DNA from: Pseudomonas asiatica | GTDB taxonomy: Bacteria; Pseudomonadota; Gammaproteobacteria; Pseudomonadales; Pseudomonadaceae | Length of the DNA: 64,000 nucleotides | Assembly: GCF_040214835.1 (NCBI RefSeq) | Contig: NZ_CP157874.1 | Coordinates: forward strand, 1,120,001-1,184,000 | Direction: 5' to 3' | Part shown: positions 11,813 through 23,454 of the stretch, piece by piece | How the letters are laid out: each line of letters opens with the position of its first letter | Numbering within the stretch: the stretch's first letter is position 1 | The notes under the pieces: generated by a model | The model's database searches: none | Seen by the model: only the letters and a program-made list of their open reading frames with translations | What the model was told of the DNA's origin: nothing | Position numbers and translations under genes: made by a program

Positions 11813-11989
11813 GTGCGCTAGGCATCCTTGGCTGAGGGCGGCATGGCCGGAAATGGTAACGCGTGCACATTTTCAGCGACAGCCATTGTGCGCACGGCGC
11901 TGTCTGTTGTGCGAACCGGTCAGCGGGGTTGGCTATTCGGACCAGGCTTATTTCAATGGGCGTTTGTTCCGATTCAGGATGGAAAAGAC

Positions 11990-12436
11990 ATGCTCGCTTA
12001 TCGCAAATGGACTGCCCTTCTGGTGGCTGCGCTCAGCCTGTGGCTGGGCCAGGTTCACGCTGAAGAACGGCCGGAAGTGGCTGACCAGGTAATTGCCTAC
12101 ACGGGGACGCAAGGTGCCAAGGTGTGGACGCTGCGCATCGGTGCACGCGCCGCCAACGAAGCGCTGGTACAAATCGAGGGCGTCGATCACGACTGGAACA
12201 TGCGCATCCAGAAAATGCAGGTGGAGAAAACCAGCAGGGATACCCGTTACTCCACCACCGTGGATGGCAAGAAATACGTTGTGCTGATCATCCAGGGCAA
12301 CTGGGGCGGCGAACTGTATCTGCCGGGTGAGGCTCAGGCAATGCAGGTCGGCTATTCGGAAGGGCTGTCGCATCAGGGCAATGCCCAGGCATTCCTTACC
12401 GATTACCTGGCAGCACAGAACACGGAGGCGCAATGA
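11990..12436 (+). CDS. small exported protein of unknown function
   Basis: A 148-residue protein with a clear signal peptide (MLAYRKWTALLVAALSLWLG then QVHA, cleavage near residue 24). The mature part is small and probably beta-rich, with no cysteine and no lipobox. The ATG at 11990 is preceded by a GGAAAAG ribosome site. An overlapping ATG in another frame gives no comparable protein. The stop overlaps the next start as ATGA, so the four genes to 15260 form one translationally coupled unit. I do not recognise the family. Confidence 0.75.
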   Translation: MLAYRKWTALLVAALSLWLGQVHAEERPEVADQVIAYTGTQGAKVWTLRIGARAANEALVQIEGVDHDWNMRIQKMQVEKTSRDTRYSTTVDGKKYVVLIIQGNWGGELYLPGEAQAMQVGYSEGLSHQGNAQAFLTDYLAAQNTEAQ

Positions 12437-13098
12437 CCATGGGCGAGTTCAACGACCCGCTGTCCGAACTGTCTGGCTCGCTCGGCCAGGACTATGAGCA
12501 AAGCCGTGCCGCCCAGCGCGACCGAGTGATCGCTGAGCTCAAGCAAGTGATCGAGCGCGTGCCCGAGCAGAGCGAGTTCACCAACTCCCGGCGTTACCGG
12601 GTCTGGGGGCCAATATTGTTGCTGGGTTCCCTGATCATCACGGCCGTGACATTCAACCCTGAGCGCTTGGGGGCGGTTGCAGCCGGTGTCTTCATCACCT
12701 TGATTGCAGCAGCGGTGACCTGGCAACACCGTAATGCCGGTACCCAGGTATTCATGCGCTTGACCCGCCGGCAATTGTTTGTCGATACGCTGGATGCACC
12801 GGTAGACCTGGCGGAAGTAGAAGACGTTTCGGTCAAGGATGAAGGGCTGGTCATGGTGCAGACGCTGGAAATGAGCAGCGAAGCCGCCCTGCCGAAGCAT
12901 CATGTGGTGAAACTGCAGTTCTTCGGTAACCAGGCCATGGTGTTGAAGAAACCGCGACCGCAGATCCGCATCATGTCCGCAGGCCTGGCCAGCAACGGAC
13001 GCAAGCTGGGGAACGAGGAAGTGCTCGCGCTGCTGGCGGCCTACCGCGATGCGGCACATGCGCAACGGCAACTGGATCTGTTGCAGACCGATGGATAA
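12433..13098 (+). CDS. membrane protein with two-helix hairpin, unknown function (paralogue of next gene)
   Basis: A 221-residue protein. An N-terminal cytoplasmic stretch of about 55 residues, two adjacent hydrophobic helices (WGPILLLGSLIITAVTF and AAGVFITLIAAAVTW) and a soluble C-terminal half with RLTRRQLFVDTLDAP, ending in the helix LGNEEVLALLAAYRDAA. The same plan and the same C-terminal helix pattern recur in the next gene, so the two look like diverged duplicates. It overlaps both neighbours. The soluble half could be a PH-like domain, but that is a guess. Confidence 0.75.
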   Translation: MTMGEFNDPLSELSGSLGQDYEQSRAAQRDRVIAELKQVIERVPEQSEFTNSRRYRVWGPILLLGSLIITAVTFNPERLGAVAAGVFITLIAAAVTWQHRNAGTQVFMRLTRRQLFVDTLDAPVDLAEVEDVSVKDEGLVMVQTLEMSSEAALPKHHVVKLQFFGNQAMVLKKPRPQIRIMSAGLASNGRKLGNEEVLALLAAYRDAAHAQRQLDLLQTDG

Positions 13099-13756
13099 CG
13101 GCGAACGCGAAGCCCACCTCGCGTACCTGCAGGAGCAGGCTGATGGCCCCACCGACAGCTTCGTACTGCTGGAGCGCTCGCTCGGCAAGGCGCTGGCCTG
13201 TGCTGTGATTGGCCTGCTGTTCGGCGCACTGGGAATATGGCTGACCGCTCTGGCGGTGCAGTTCAGTCCCGGTGCCAGCAGCGGTGTCATCTGGCTGATG
13301 TCTGGTTTCGGCCTCGGCCTGGCCGGCGTCGGGGTGGCGGGGCTAGCCTGCGCCATCGTGCTATACCGCCGGCACGGCAAGCGGGTGCTGAGCGTAACGC
13401 CAGATTCCCTGTGCTTCGCCAACGCGCAGGCGCCGACCCCACTGCATTCCTTCGACGGCTTCAAGGTCGAGCAGGGTTACTTCACTACCCGGCTGATCTT
13501 TACCGTGTCGGCGTTCAGCCATGCACCAGCGCTGGCACCGGCCTGTTTCAGGGCGCTGGCCTCGCCTGACGCGGTGGTCGTCGCGGGTGGCTTGCGCGTC
13601 AGGTTGTGGTTGTGCACGCCCGTCGTGGCCGGGCGCCGCCTAGGTCTGCAGGAACTGGTGGATCTGCTTTATGCCTATGTGCAAGCGGCCCAGGCCAGGC
13701 GCACGTTGGCGCAGTTGTTTCCGGGCGTGGCGCGTCTGGGTGATGCGGCCAGATGA
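13091..13756 (+). CDS. membrane protein with two-helix hairpin, unknown function (paralogue of previous gene)
   Basis: A 221-residue protein, the same length and layout as its neighbour. Short N-terminus, two hydrophobic helices (ALACAVIGLLFGALGIWL; GFGLGLAGVGVAGLACAIVL), a soluble domain beginning RVLSVTPDSLCFAN, and a C-terminal helix LGLQELVDLLYAYVQAAQAR that matches LGNEEVLALLAAYRDAAHAQ of the upstream protein. The start at 13091 overlaps the previous gene by eight bases. The product is probably an inner membrane protein working with the M48 protease that follows. Confidence 0.75.
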   Translation: MDNGEREAHLAYLQEQADGPTDSFVLLERSLGKALACAVIGLLFGALGIWLTALAVQFSPGASSGVIWLMSGFGLGLAGVGVAGLACAIVLYRRHGKRVLSVTPDSLCFANAQAPTPLHSFDGFKVEQGYFTTRLIFTVSAFSHAPALAPACFRALASPDAVVVAGGLRVRLWLCTPVVAGRRLGLQELVDLLYAYVQAAQARRTLAQLFPGVARLGDAAR

Positions 13757-15260
13757 GCCTGATCGTGACCATTGGCGCTATGGGGCGATGAGGCGCTTCG
13801 GTTGGGGCCTGATCCTGTTGCTGCTGCCACTGGTGCTGTTCGGCTGGGGTAAAGTGCAGTACTGGCGGGCTGACACGGCGCAGGATCAGGCCCGGACCAT
13901 ACGGCAATGGCTGGCTGCCCCCAGTGAGACGTTGTTACGGCAATTGCCATGGGAAGCCCGCAAGCAGCTTGCCAGGCATGTCGATCCGCGACAGGCCCTG
14001 CAGCGCCATCTGGACCTGCTCGATGCGGATCGCCACTGGGTAAGCGTACGCAAGGTGATGGCCAGTGTGAGCTGCTGGCTGGCAGTGGCCGCTTTGCTGG
14101 CAGGCCTCTGGGCCTGGTTCAAGCTGAAGTTGGACGCCTGGCGGGCGCTGCGTTCTGCGGCCTACCTGCATGAGCGCATGATGGCCAGCTGGCAGGGCCT
14201 GGGCTGTTGCTTGAGCATTTACATGGTCATGCTTGCCGGTTCGCTTTGCCTGTCGTTGCTCTACGAGGCCAGTTCCGGAGCGAGCCGCGCAGCGCAGGGC
14301 GGCATGACGGTGCTGATCGTGGTGCTGCCGCTGGCCTCTGTTCTGGTTGTGTGTGTTCGCCAGGTCTGGCGAATGCGTCGGCAGTGGCCGCTGATGCAGT
14401 CTCCGACCGCCAGTTTTCTAGCCCGCCCGCTCGGCAGGCAGGCGACCCCAGCGGTGTGGCAGTGGATCGAGACCTTGGCAACGCAACTGCACGCGCCGGC
14501 CCCGGACCATATCGTGGTCGGGCTTGACCAAGGGTTTTTCGTCACCAGCGTTCCGATCCTGCTGCAGCCCGACGGGCAGGTCCTCAGGGGGCGCACATTG
14601 TATCTGCCTCTACCTTGCCTGGCCGCCTTGAGCCAGGCCGAGGCGGCCTCGATCATCGGTCACGAACTGGGCCATTTCAGGCGCCGTGATACGGAGCGGG
14701 GCAGCGAAACCAGTGCGCGTTTCAGCCTGATGTGCGCGCATTATTCGGCCATGGTCGGCGACGAGGATGCTCCGCGCTGGGTGGTTCGGCCCACCTTGTG
14801 GCTGGCCGGGCAGTTCTTGCACCATTTCCAGCTTGCGGTTCATCACTGGGGGCGTGCACAGGAATTGCTGGCTGATCGGGCAGGTGCCGAGGTCGCTGGC
14901 CCGAAGCTGTTCGTACAGGCGCTGTTACGGGTGATTGCCCTGGGGCAGGTGATCGACGGCTTGTTGGTCGCACACGGTGGCAGCAACCTTTTGCAGGCGC
15001 TGGCGGCGCACCTGCAAGGCACGCCGTTGCAACTGGGCGAGGAAGTGCTGGGGCTGGCCACTACCCATCCGTTCGATACGCACCCCGACCTCGCCACGCG
15101 CCTGAACAACCTGGACATCCTGCTCGACCCGCAATTGCTGCAGGCCGCCTTGCGCGTGCCGTCCGCTGATGACCAGCAGTGGTTCAATGACCTTTGTCTG
15201 GCTCCAGGCAGCACTTGCGATAGCAAGACTGCGGGCAGCATCCAAAGAGACTTCACTTAA
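13743..15260 (+). CDS. M48 family membrane metalloprotease
   Basis: A protein of about 505 residues with four or so hydrophobic segments in the first 200 residues, then a zinc protease domain. The active site is IIGHELGHF (His307 and His311 flanking the catalytic Glu), and the third ligand probably lies in AQELLADRAG. The typical Ste24/HtpX tail THPFDTHPDLATRLNNL is present. The start at 13743 overlaps the previous gene by 14 bases, and an alternative ATG lies at 13788. It is the last gene of the coupled cluster. Family members cut misfolded or specific membrane proteins, and the target here is unknown. Confidence 0.82.
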   Translation: MRPDEPDRDHWRYGAMRRFGWGLILLLLPLVLFGWGKVQYWRADTAQDQARTIRQWLAAPSETLLRQLPWEARKQLARHVDPRQALQRHLDLLDADRHWVSVRKVMASVSCWLAVAALLAGLWAWFKLKLDAWRALRSAAYLHERMMASWQGLGCCLSIYMVMLAGSLCLSLLYEASSGASRAAQGGMTVLIVVLPLASVLVVCVRQVWRMRRQWPLMQSPTASFLARPLGRQATPAVWQWIETLATQLHAPAPDHIVVGLDQGFFVTSVPILLQPDGQVLRGRTLYLPLPCLAALSQAEAASIIGHELGHFRRRDTERGSETSARFSLMCAHYSAMVGDEDAPRWVVRPTLWLAGQFLHHFQLAVHHWGRAQELLADRAGAEVAGPKLFVQALLRVIALGQVIDGLLVAHGGSNLLQALAAHLQGTPLQLGEEVLGLATTHPFDTHPDLATRLNNLDILLDPQLLQAALRVPSADDQQWFNDLCLAPGSTCDSKTAGSIQRDFT

Positions 15261-15349
15261 TATTTCCCATTTGCAGGTGTATCGTATTCGCCCTTCATCG
15301 CCAGCCATGCTGGCAGCTTGATTGCGCAGAACACGAGGTACCCGCACCG

Positions 15350-16732
15350 ATGTCCTTGACCCGTCGACAAATGCTCAAGGGCCTGACCGGCCTGGTTGTG
15401 GTTGGCCTGGGCGCCGGTGGCGCGGCGCGTTACTGGCTGGGCAAGGTCGAAGACGACAATGCCGGCCATGACTACGAGCTGATCGCAGCGCCCTTGGACG
15501 TCGAACTGGTGCCTGGGCACAAGACCGAGGCCTGGGCCTTCGGCCCGTCCGCACCGGGTACCGAACTGCGCGTGCGCCAGGGTACCTGGCTGCGGGTGCG
15601 CTTCATCAACCACCTGCCGGTCGAAACCACCATCCACTGGCACGGTATCCGCCTGCCGCTGGAAATGGACGGCGTGCCCTATGTGTCGCAGCTGCCGGTC
15701 AAGCCGGGCGAGTATTTCGACTACAAGTTCCGTGTGCCGGATGCCGGCAGCTACTGGTACCACCCGCACGTCAGTAGCTCCGAAGAGCTGGGCCGTGGCC
15801 TGGTCGGCCCGCTGATCGTCGAGGAGCGCGAGCCGACCGGCTTCCAGCATGAGCGCACGCTCAGCCTGAAGAACTGGCACGTGGACGAGCAGGGCGCCTG
15901 GTTGCCGTTCAGCATCCCGCGTGAGGCGGCGCGCAACGGCACCGCCGGGCGCCTGATCACCATCAATGGCCAGGCCGATTCGGTCACCGAGCTGCCAGCC
16001 GGCCAGGTGGTGCGGGTGCGTCTGCTGAACCTGGACAACACCTGGACCTACCGCATCAACCTCAAGGGCAACTGCGAGGCAAGAATCTATGCTCTGGACG
16101 GCAACCCGGTAACCCCGCGCCCATTGGACGATGACTACTGGCTCGGCCCAGGTATGCGTATCTGCCTGGCTATCCGTATTCCCGAGGCGGGGGAGGAGAT
16201 CTCCCTGCGCGACGGTTTCGTGCGCCTGGGCACCCTGCGTTCGGTGGTCAGCAACGACGCGCCGAGCGACTGGCCGCCGGCGCTACCGCCCAACCCGATC
16301 GCCGAGCCGGACCTGGAGAATGCCGAAAAGCTCAACTTCAATTTCGAATGGGCGGCGAAAGTCTCGGTCACTACGGACCAGGACAGGCCGTCGAGCATGT
16401 GGCAGATCAACGGCCAGGCCTGGGATATCACCGACAAGACTTGCGCCGAGCGGCCGATTGCCACGCTGAAGAAGGGCAAGAGCTACATCTTCGAGCTGAA
16501 GAACATGACCCAGTACCAGCACCCGATCCACCTGCACGGCATGAGCTTCAAGGTGATCGGCTCCAACCGCCACGACATCAAGGAGCCGTGGTTCACCGAT
16601 ACCTACCTGCTGGGCAAGAACGAGCGCGCCCAGGTGGCGCTGGTGGCGGATAACCCGGGCACCTGGATGTTCCACTGCCACGTCATCGACCACATGGAAA
16701 CCGGCCTGATGGCCGCGATCGCGGTGGTCTGA
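15350..16732 (+). CDS. cumA: multicopper oxidase, Tat-exported (CumA type)
   Basis: A 460-residue laccase-like oxidase. A twin-arginine signal (TRRQMLKGLTG) is followed by cupredoxin domains with all four copper clusters of motifs: HWHG, WYHPHV, HPIHLHG and HCHVIDHMETG. It matches CumA of P. putida, first linked to manganese(II) oxidation. As I recall, later work questioned whether CumA is itself needed for that activity. The stop codon overlaps the start of tadA (TGATG). Periplasmic location is inferred from the Tat signal, and a Tat cluster is encoded at 23.4-24.8 kb. Confidence 0.87.
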   Translation: MSLTRRQMLKGLTGLVVVGLGAGGAARYWLGKVEDDNAGHDYELIAAPLDVELVPGHKTEAWAFGPSAPGTELRVRQGTWLRVRFINHLPVETTIHWHGIRLPLEMDGVPYVSQLPVKPGEYFDYKFRVPDAGSYWYHPHVSSSEELGRGLVGPLIVEEREPTGFQHERTLSLKNWHVDEQGAWLPFSIPREAARNGTAGRLITINGQADSVTELPAGQVVRVRLLNLDNTWTYRINLKGNCEARIYALDGNPVTPRPLDDDYWLGPGMRICLAIRIPEAGEEISLRDGFVRLGTLRSVVSNDAPSDWPPALPPNPIAEPDLENAEKLNFNFEWAAKVSVTTDQDRPSSMWQINGQAWDITDKTCAERPIATLKKGKSYIFELKNMTQYQHPIHLHGMSFKVIGSNRHDIKEPWFTDTYLLGKNERAQVALVADNPGTWMFHCHVIDHMETGLMAAIAVV

Positions 16733-17211
16733 TGCGCCCGCAGATCATCGATCGCAGCCGCGATCAGGAATTCATGCGCCTGGCCCTGGCCCTGGCCGCC
16801 GAAGGCGCGGCCATGGGCGAGGTGCCGGTGGGCGCGGTACTGGTGCAGCATGGGCAGGTGATCGGGCAGGGCTTCAATCGGCCGATCATAGACAGTGACC
16901 CCAGTGCGCACGCCGAGATGGTGGCCATTCGCGCGGCGGCGAAATCCGCCAGCAACTACCGGCTGCCCGGCAGCACCCTGTATGTGACCCTGGAACCGTG
17001 CAGCATGTGTGCGGGGTTGATCGTGCATTCGCGGGTGATGCGGGTGGTGTACGGCGCGCTGGAGCCCAAGGCGGGGATCGTGCAGAGCCAGGGGCAGTTC
17101 TTCGGGCAGGGCTTCCTGAACCACCGGGTTATGGTGGAGGGCGGGGTGCTGGCGGAGGAGTGCGGGCAGATCCTCAGTGATTTCTTCAAGGCCCGCCGGG
17201 CCAAGTCTTGA
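16732..17211 (+). CDS. tadA: tRNA(Arg) adenosine-34 deaminase
   Basis: Deaminates adenosine 34 of tRNA-Arg(ACG) to inosine. The 159-residue protein has the zinc deaminase motifs HAE (His60, Glu62) and PCSMC (Cys90, Cys93), plus the conserved N-terminal DQEFMRLALALAAEG. It is translationally coupled to the multicopper oxidase gene through a TGATG overlap. I believe this is the gene called cumB in manganese-oxidising P. putida, though the sequence speaks for a tRNA deaminase. Confidence 0.93.
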   Translation: MRPQIIDRSRDQEFMRLALALAAEGAAMGEVPVGAVLVQHGQVIGQGFNRPIIDSDPSAHAEMVAIRAAAKSASNYRLPGSTLYVTLEPCSMCAGLIVHSRVMRVVYGALEPKAGIVQSQGQFFGQGFLNHRVMVEGGVLAEECGQILSDFFKARRAKS

Positions 17212-17217
17212 CCTGTT

Positions 17218-17314
17218 CCGGCCCCTTCGCGGGTAAACCCGCTCCCACAGGAATACCACTATCCTTAAAACCTGTGATGTACCTGTGGGAGCGGGTTCAC
17301 CCGCGAAGAGGCCG
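17218..17314. repeat. REP pair (head-to-head)
   Basis: Inverted units 17218-17251 and 17282-17314 with core GCGGGTTCACCCGCGAA (or its TTTACCC variant), lying between the convergent stop codons of tadA and mltF. Confidence 0.9.
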
Positions 17315-17322
17315 GTGCAGGC

Positions 17323-18828
<1,506 letters not shown>

Positions 18829-18872
18829 TTAGCTTGTCTGGTAGCGCTTTATGTGCAATGGCGGCCTAGTCC

Positions 18873-18994
18873 CCTTGTAGGAGCGGCCTTGTGTCGCGAT
18901 GGGGCGCGCAGCGGCCCCCAGATTTTAAGCTCTGCCGCAGATATCCCTGGGGCCGCTGCGCGCCCCATCGCGACACAAGGCCGCTCCTACAAGG
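18873..18994. repeat. long palindromic intergenic repeat, second family
   Basis: Arms 18873-18900 and 18967-18994 (CCTTGTAGGAGCGGCCTTGT continuing to GTCGCGAT and its exact complement), with an inner inverted sequence GGGGCGCGCAGCGGCCCC. The sequence is unrelated to the REP units above. Two more copies are at about 27161 and 40688. It fills much of the 357-base gap between the start of mltF and the start of purL. Confidence 0.88.
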
Positions 18995-19089
18995 CGAGCG
19001 AGGCAGGTGTATTTTTTTGACCCGCAAGTCCGGTTCCGCCGCCCGGCAGGCGTGGCTTAGAGCGGGTGCCGAAACCCTTCGAATTAGGC

Positions 19090-19095
19090 TAGAAT
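19090..19095 (+). promoter_or_regulatory. possible -10 box of purL
   Basis: TAGAAT lies 42 bases before the purL start. The hexamer 17 bases upstream (TGCCGA) is a poor -35, so this is weak. Confidence 0.3.
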
Positions 19096-19137
19096 GCACG
19101 GCCTCTAAGCACACCCCTTCCTGAGGCTGTCCCGACG

Positions 19138-22100
19138 ATGTTGATCCTGCGCGGCGCTCCTGCCCTTTCTGCCTTTCGCCACGGTAAATTACTCGAGCAA
19201 CTGAGCCAGAAAGTCCCCGCTGTTACTGGTTTGTATGCCGAATTTGCCCACTTCGCCGATGTCGACGGCGAGCTGACCGCCGACCAGCAGCAGGTGCTGG
19301 GGCGTCTGCTCAAGTACGGCCCGAGCGTGCCGGTACAGGAGCCGAGCGGCCGCCTGTTCCTGGTCGTGCCGCGCCTGGGCACCATTTCGCCGTGGGCCAG
19401 CAAGGCCAGTGACATCGCCCACAACTGCGGCCTGCAGTCGATCCAGCGCCTGGAGCGCGGTATCGCTTACTACGTTGCCGGCAACCTGAGCGAAGCCGAC
19501 GCCGAACTGATCGCGGCCGAGCTGCACGACCGCATGACTCAGCGCGTGCTCGGCCAGCTGGAACAGGCCGCTGACCTGTTCAGCCATGCCCAGCCCAAGC
19601 CGATGACCTCGGTGGACATCCTCGCCGGTGGCCGTGACGCCCTGGCCAAGGCCAACATCGACCTGGGCCTGGCCCTGGCCGAAGACGAGATCGACTACCT
19701 GGTCAACGCCTTCCAGGGCCTCAAGCGCAACCCGAACGACATCGAACTGATGATGTTCGCCCAGGCCAACTCCGAGCACTGCCGCCACAAGATCTTCAAC
19801 GCCAGTTGGGACATCGACGGCCAGGCTCAGGAAAAGAGCCTGTTCGGCATGATCAAGAACACCTACCAGATGCACAACGAAGGTGTGCTGTCTGCGTACA
19901 AGGACAACGCCTCGGTGATCGTCGGCAACGTTGCCGGCCGTTTCTTCCCGAACCCTGAAACCCGCCAGTACGGCGCGGTGCAGGAGCCGGTGCACATCCT
20001 GATGAAGGTCGAGACGCACAACCACCCGACCGCCATCGCCCCGTTCTCCGGCGCCTCCACCGGCTCCGGCGGCGAAATCCGCGACGAAGGTGCGACCGGC
20101 CGTGGCGCCAAGCCCAAGGCTGGCCTGACCGGCTTCACCGTGTCCAACCTGCGTATCCCGGGCTTCGAACAGCCGTGGGAGCAGGCCTACGGCAAGCCTG
20201 AGCGCATCGTCGACGCCCTCGACATCATGATCGAAGGCCCACTGGGTGGCGCTGCGTTCAACAACGAATTCGGTCGCCCGGCGCTGACCGGCTACTTCCG
20301 TACCTTCGAGCAGGCCATCAACACCCCGCACGGTGAAGAAGTGCGCGGCTACCACAAGCCGATCATGCTGGCCGGTGGCATGGGCAACATCCGTGAAGAC
20401 CACGTGCAGAAGGGCGAGATCACCGTCGGCGCCAAGCTGATCGTGCTCGGTGGCCCGGCCATGCTGATCGGCCTGGGCGGCGGCGCCGCTTCGTCGGTGG
20501 CTACCGGTGCCAGCTCGGCTGACCTGGACTTCGCTTCGGTACAGCGCGAAAACCCGGAAATGGAGCGCCGTTGCCAAGAGGTTATCGACCGCTGCTGGCA
20601 GCTGGGCGACAACAACCCGATCGCCTTCATCCACGACGTTGGCGCCGGCGGTATCTCCAACGCCTTCCCTGAGCTGGTCAACGACGGTGGCCGTGGTGGC
20701 CGCTTCGAACTGCGCAACGTGCCCAACGACGAGCCGGGCATGGCCCCGCACGAAATCTGGAGCAACGAATCGCAGGAGCGTTACGTGCTGGCGGTCAGCG
20801 CCGTCGACTTCGAGCGCTTCAAGGCAATCTGCGAGCGTGAGCGTTGCCCGTTTGCCGTAGTGGGTGAAGCGACTGAAGAGCAACACCTGACCGTAAGCGA
20901 CAGCCACTTCGGCAACACGCCGGTAGACATGCCGCTCGACGTACTGCTGGGCAAGCCGCCACGCATGCACCGTTCGGTTACCCGCGAAGCCGAGCTGGGC
21001 GATGACTTCGACCCGAGCAAGCTGGACCTGGACAACGCCGTTCAGCGCGTCCTCAGCCACCCGGCCGTGGCCAGCAAGAGCTTCCTGATCACCATCGGCG
21101 ACCGCACCATCACCGGCCTGGTAGCTCGTGACCAGATGGTCGGCCCGTGGCAGGTACCGGTGGCCGACTGCGCCGTCACCGCCACCAGCTTCGACGTCTA
21201 CACCGGTGAAGCCATGGCCATGGGCGAGCGTACCCCGCTGGCGCTGCTGGATGCCCCGGCGTCCGGCCGCATGGCAATTGGCGAGACACTGACCAACCTG
21301 GCTGCCTCGCGCATCGAGAAGCTGTCCGACATCAAACTGTCGGCCAACTGGATGTCTGCCGCCGGCCACCCAGGTGAAGACGCCCGCCTGTACGACACCG
21401 TCAAGGCTGTCGGCATGGAGCTGTGCCCGGAGCTGGGCATTACCATTCCGGTCGGCAAAGACTCGATGTCGATGAAGACCAAGTGGAGCGACGAGGGCGT
21501 AGAGAAGAGCGTTACCTCGCCAATGTCGCTGATCATCACCGGCTTCGCCCCGGTCACCGACATCCGCAAGACCCTGACCCCGCAACTGCGCATGGACAAG
21601 GGCGAGACCGACCTGATCCTGATCGACCTGGGCCGCGGCAAGAACCGCATGGGCGCTTCGATCCTGGCACAGACCTACGGCAAGATCGCTGCCCAGGCAC
21701 CGGACGTCGACGACGCCGAAGACCTGAAGGCGTTCTTCGCCGTGATCCAGGGCCTGAACGAAGATGGTCACCTGCTGGCCTACCATGACCGTTCCGACGG
21801 CGGCCTGGTCACCACCGTGCTGGAAATGGCCTTCGCCGGCCACTGCGGCCTCGACCTGCACCTCGACCCGCTGACCGACAGCAAAGGCGACGTGCCGGCC
21901 ATCCTCTTCAACGAAGAACTGGGCGCGGTCATCCAGGTTCGCCAGGATGCCACCCCGGACGTACTGGCTCAGTTCAGCGCTGCCGGCCTGGGTGAAGGCT
22001 GTGTCGCGGTGATCGGCAAGCCGGTCAACAACGGTGAAGTGTCCATCAGCCTGAACGGCGAAGTGCTGTTCGACGACGACCGCCGCATGCTGCAGCGCCA

Positions 22101-23037
22101 GTGGGCCGAGACCAGCTACCAGATCCAGCGCCTGCGTGATAACGCCGACTGCGCCGACCAGGAATTCGACCTGCTGCTCGAGGAAGACAACCCGGGCCTG
22201 TCGGTCAAGCTGGGCTTCGACGTCAACGACGACATCGCCGCGCCGTACATCAAGAAGGGCGTGCGCCCGCAAGTGGCCATCCTGCGCGAGCAGGGCGTCA
22301 ACGGCCAGGTCGAGATGGCAGCCGCCTTCGACCGCGCCGGCTTCGCCGCCATCGACGTGCACATGAGCGACATCCTCGCCGGCCGTGTCGACTTCGAAGC
22401 CTTCAAGGGCCTGGTCGCCTGCGGTGGCTTCTCCTACGGTGACGTGCTGGGTGCCGGTGAAGGCTGGGCCAAGTCGGCGCTGTTCAACAGCCGCGCCCGT
22501 GACGCCTTCCAGGCCTTCTTCGAGCGCACCGACAGCTTCGCCCTGGGCGTGTGCAACGGTTGCCAGATGATGTCCAACCTGCACGAACTGATCCCGGGCA
22601 CCGAGCACTGGCCGCACTTCGTGCGCAACCGCTCGGAGCAGTTCGAGGCACGCGTGGCCATGGTCGAGGTGCAGAAGTCCAACTCGATCTTCCTGCAGGG
22701 TATGGCCGGTTCGCGCATGCCGATCGCCATCGCCCACGGTGAAGGCCATGCGGAGTTCGCCAGCGAAGAAGCACTACTGGCAGCCGACCTGTCCGGTTGC
22801 GTGGCCCTGCGCTACGTTGACAACCATGGCAAGGTCACCGAAGCCTACCCGGCCAACCCGAACGGCTCGCCGCGTGGTATCACCGGCCTCACCAGCCGCG
22901 ACGGCCGCGTGACCATCATGATGCCGCACCCGGAGCGTGTGTTCCGTGCCGTGCAGAACTCCTGGCGCCCGGATGAGTGGCAGGAAGATGCCGCGCTGAT
23001 GCGTATGTTCCGTAACGCACGGGTGTGGGTGAACTAA
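19138..23037 (+). CDS. purL: phosphoribosylformylglycinamidine synthase
   Basis: Large single-chain FGAM synthase (1299 residues) that converts FGAR to FGAM with glutamine and ATP in purine synthesis. The N-terminal PurS-like part begins [14 protein letters not shown]. The central AIRS-like synthase repeats contain [12 protein letters not shown] and [11 protein letters not shown]. The C-terminal class I glutamine amidotransferase carries the catalytic Cys in [10 protein letters not shown] and the His/Glu pair in AHGEGHAEF. The length is usual for proteobacterial PurL. Most long opposite-strand frames across it are shadows. Confidence 0.98.
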   Translation: MLILRGAPALSAFRHGKLLEQLSQKVPAVTGLYAEFAHFADVDGELTADQQQVLGRLLKYGPSVPVQEPSGRLFLVVPRLGTISPWASKASDIAHNCGLQSIQRLERGIAYYVAGNLSEADAELIAAELHDRMTQRVLGQLEQAADLFSHAQPKPMTSVDILAGGRDALAKANIDLGLALAEDEIDYLVNAFQGLKRNPNDIELMMFAQANSEHCRHKIFNASWDIDGQAQEKSLFGMIKNTYQMHNEGVLSAYKDNASVIVGNVAGRFFPNPETRQYGAVQEPVHILMKVETHNHPTAIAPFSGASTGSGGEIRDEGATGRGAKPKAGLTGFTVSNLRIPGFEQPWEQAYGKPERIVDALDIMIEGPLGGAAFNNEFGRPALTGYFRTFEQAINTPHGEEVRGYHKPIMLAGGMGNIREDHVQKGEITVGAKLIVLGGPAMLIGLGGGAASSVATGASSADLDFASVQRENPEMERRCQEVIDRCWQLGDNNPIAFIHDVGAGGISNAFPELVNDGGRGGRFELRNVPNDEPGMAPHEIWSNESQERYVLAVSAVDFERFKAICERERCPFAVVGEATEEQHLTVSDSHFGNTPVDMPLDVLLGKPPRMHRSVTREAELGDDFDPSKLDLDNAVQRVLSHPAVASKSFLITIGDRTITGLVARDQMVGPWQVPVADCAVTATSFDVYTGEAMAMGERTPLALLDAPASGRMAIGETLTNLAASRIEKLSDIKLSANWMSAAGHPGEDARLYDTVKAVGMELCPELGITIPVGKDSMSMKTKWSDEGVEKSVTSPMSLIITGFAPVTDIRKTLTPQLRMDKGETDLILIDLGRGKNRMGASILAQTYGKIAAQAPDVDDAEDLKAFFAVIQGLNEDGHLLAYHDRSDGGLVTTVLEMAFAGHCGLDLHLDPLTDSKGDVPAILFNEELGAVIQVRQDATPDVLAQFSAAGLGEGCVAVIGKPVNNGEVSISLNGEVLFDDDRRMLQRQWAETSYQIQRLRDNADCADQEFDLLLEEDNPGLSVKLGFDVNDDIAAPYIKKGVRPQVAILREQGVNGQVEMAAAFDRAGFAAIDVHMSDILAGRVDFEAFKGLVACGGFSYGDVLGAGEGWAKSALFNSRARDAFQAFFERTDSFALGVCNGCQMMSNLHELIPGTEHWPHFVRNRSEQFEARVAMVEVQKSNSIFLQGMAGSRMPIAIAHGEGHAEFASEEALLAADLSGCVALRYVDNHGKVTEAYPANPNGSPRGITGLTSRDGRVTIMMPHPERVFRAVQNSWRPDEWQEDAALMRMFRNARVWVN

Positions 23038-23040
23038 GGC

Positions 23041-23352
23041 GTGTACAAGCTCGCCTTCTTCGTCCCCGCCAGCCACGTCGAAGTGGTCAAGGCCGCTGTG
23101 TTCGCCGCTGGTGGCGGGCGCATCGGTGACTATGACCACTGCGCCTGGCAGACGCTGGGCCAGGGCCAGTTCCGCCCGCTGGACGGCAGCCAGCCGTTCC
23201 TCGGGCAAACCGGCCAGGTCGAGGTGGTGGAAGAGTGGAAGGTGGAGCTGGTGGTGGCTGACGACCTGATTGCCCAGGTCGTCGCTGCACTCAAGCAGAG
23301 CCACCCGTACGAGACGCCAGCCTACGAAGTCTGGCGGCTCGCCGAGTTCTAG
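23041..23352 (+). CDS. NIF3/YqfO-like small protein
   Basis: A 103-residue protein starting with GTG three bases after the purL stop and probably co-transcribed with it. It resembles the PII-like insertion domain of NIF3-family proteins (YKLAFFVPASHVEVVKAAVF, then SHPYETPAYEVWRL near the end). Homologues occur as stand-alone proteins in pseudomonads. The function is not known. The HPYETPAYE motif is the main evidence for the family. Confidence 0.82.
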   Translation: MYKLAFFVPASHVEVVKAAVFAAGGGRIGDYDHCAWQTLGQGQFRPLDGSQPFLGQTGQVEVVEEWKVELVVADDLIAQVVAALKQSHPYETPAYEVWRLAEF

Positions 23353-23362
23353 ACCGCATCAA

Positions 23363-23454
23363 GGCCATCGCCGGCAAGCCAGTTCCCACAGGAATATCGC
23401 AGTCATCAGAACCTGTGATATCTCTGTGGGAGCTGGTTTGCCGGCGATAGGGCC
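23363..23454. repeat. REP pair, GCCGGC-core variant
   Basis: Inverted units 23363-23392 and 23424-23454 with cores ATCGCCGGCAAGCCAG and CTGGTTTGCCGGCGAT. They lie between the convergent ends of the NIF3-like gene and tatC and stop next to the tatC stop codon. Confidence 0.85.

Noticed and set aside
19189..22749. 1186-codon minus-strand frame opposite purL
   Set aside because: Mirror frame of a strongly supported gene, with low-complexity Val/Gly/Ala composition and no recognisable domain.
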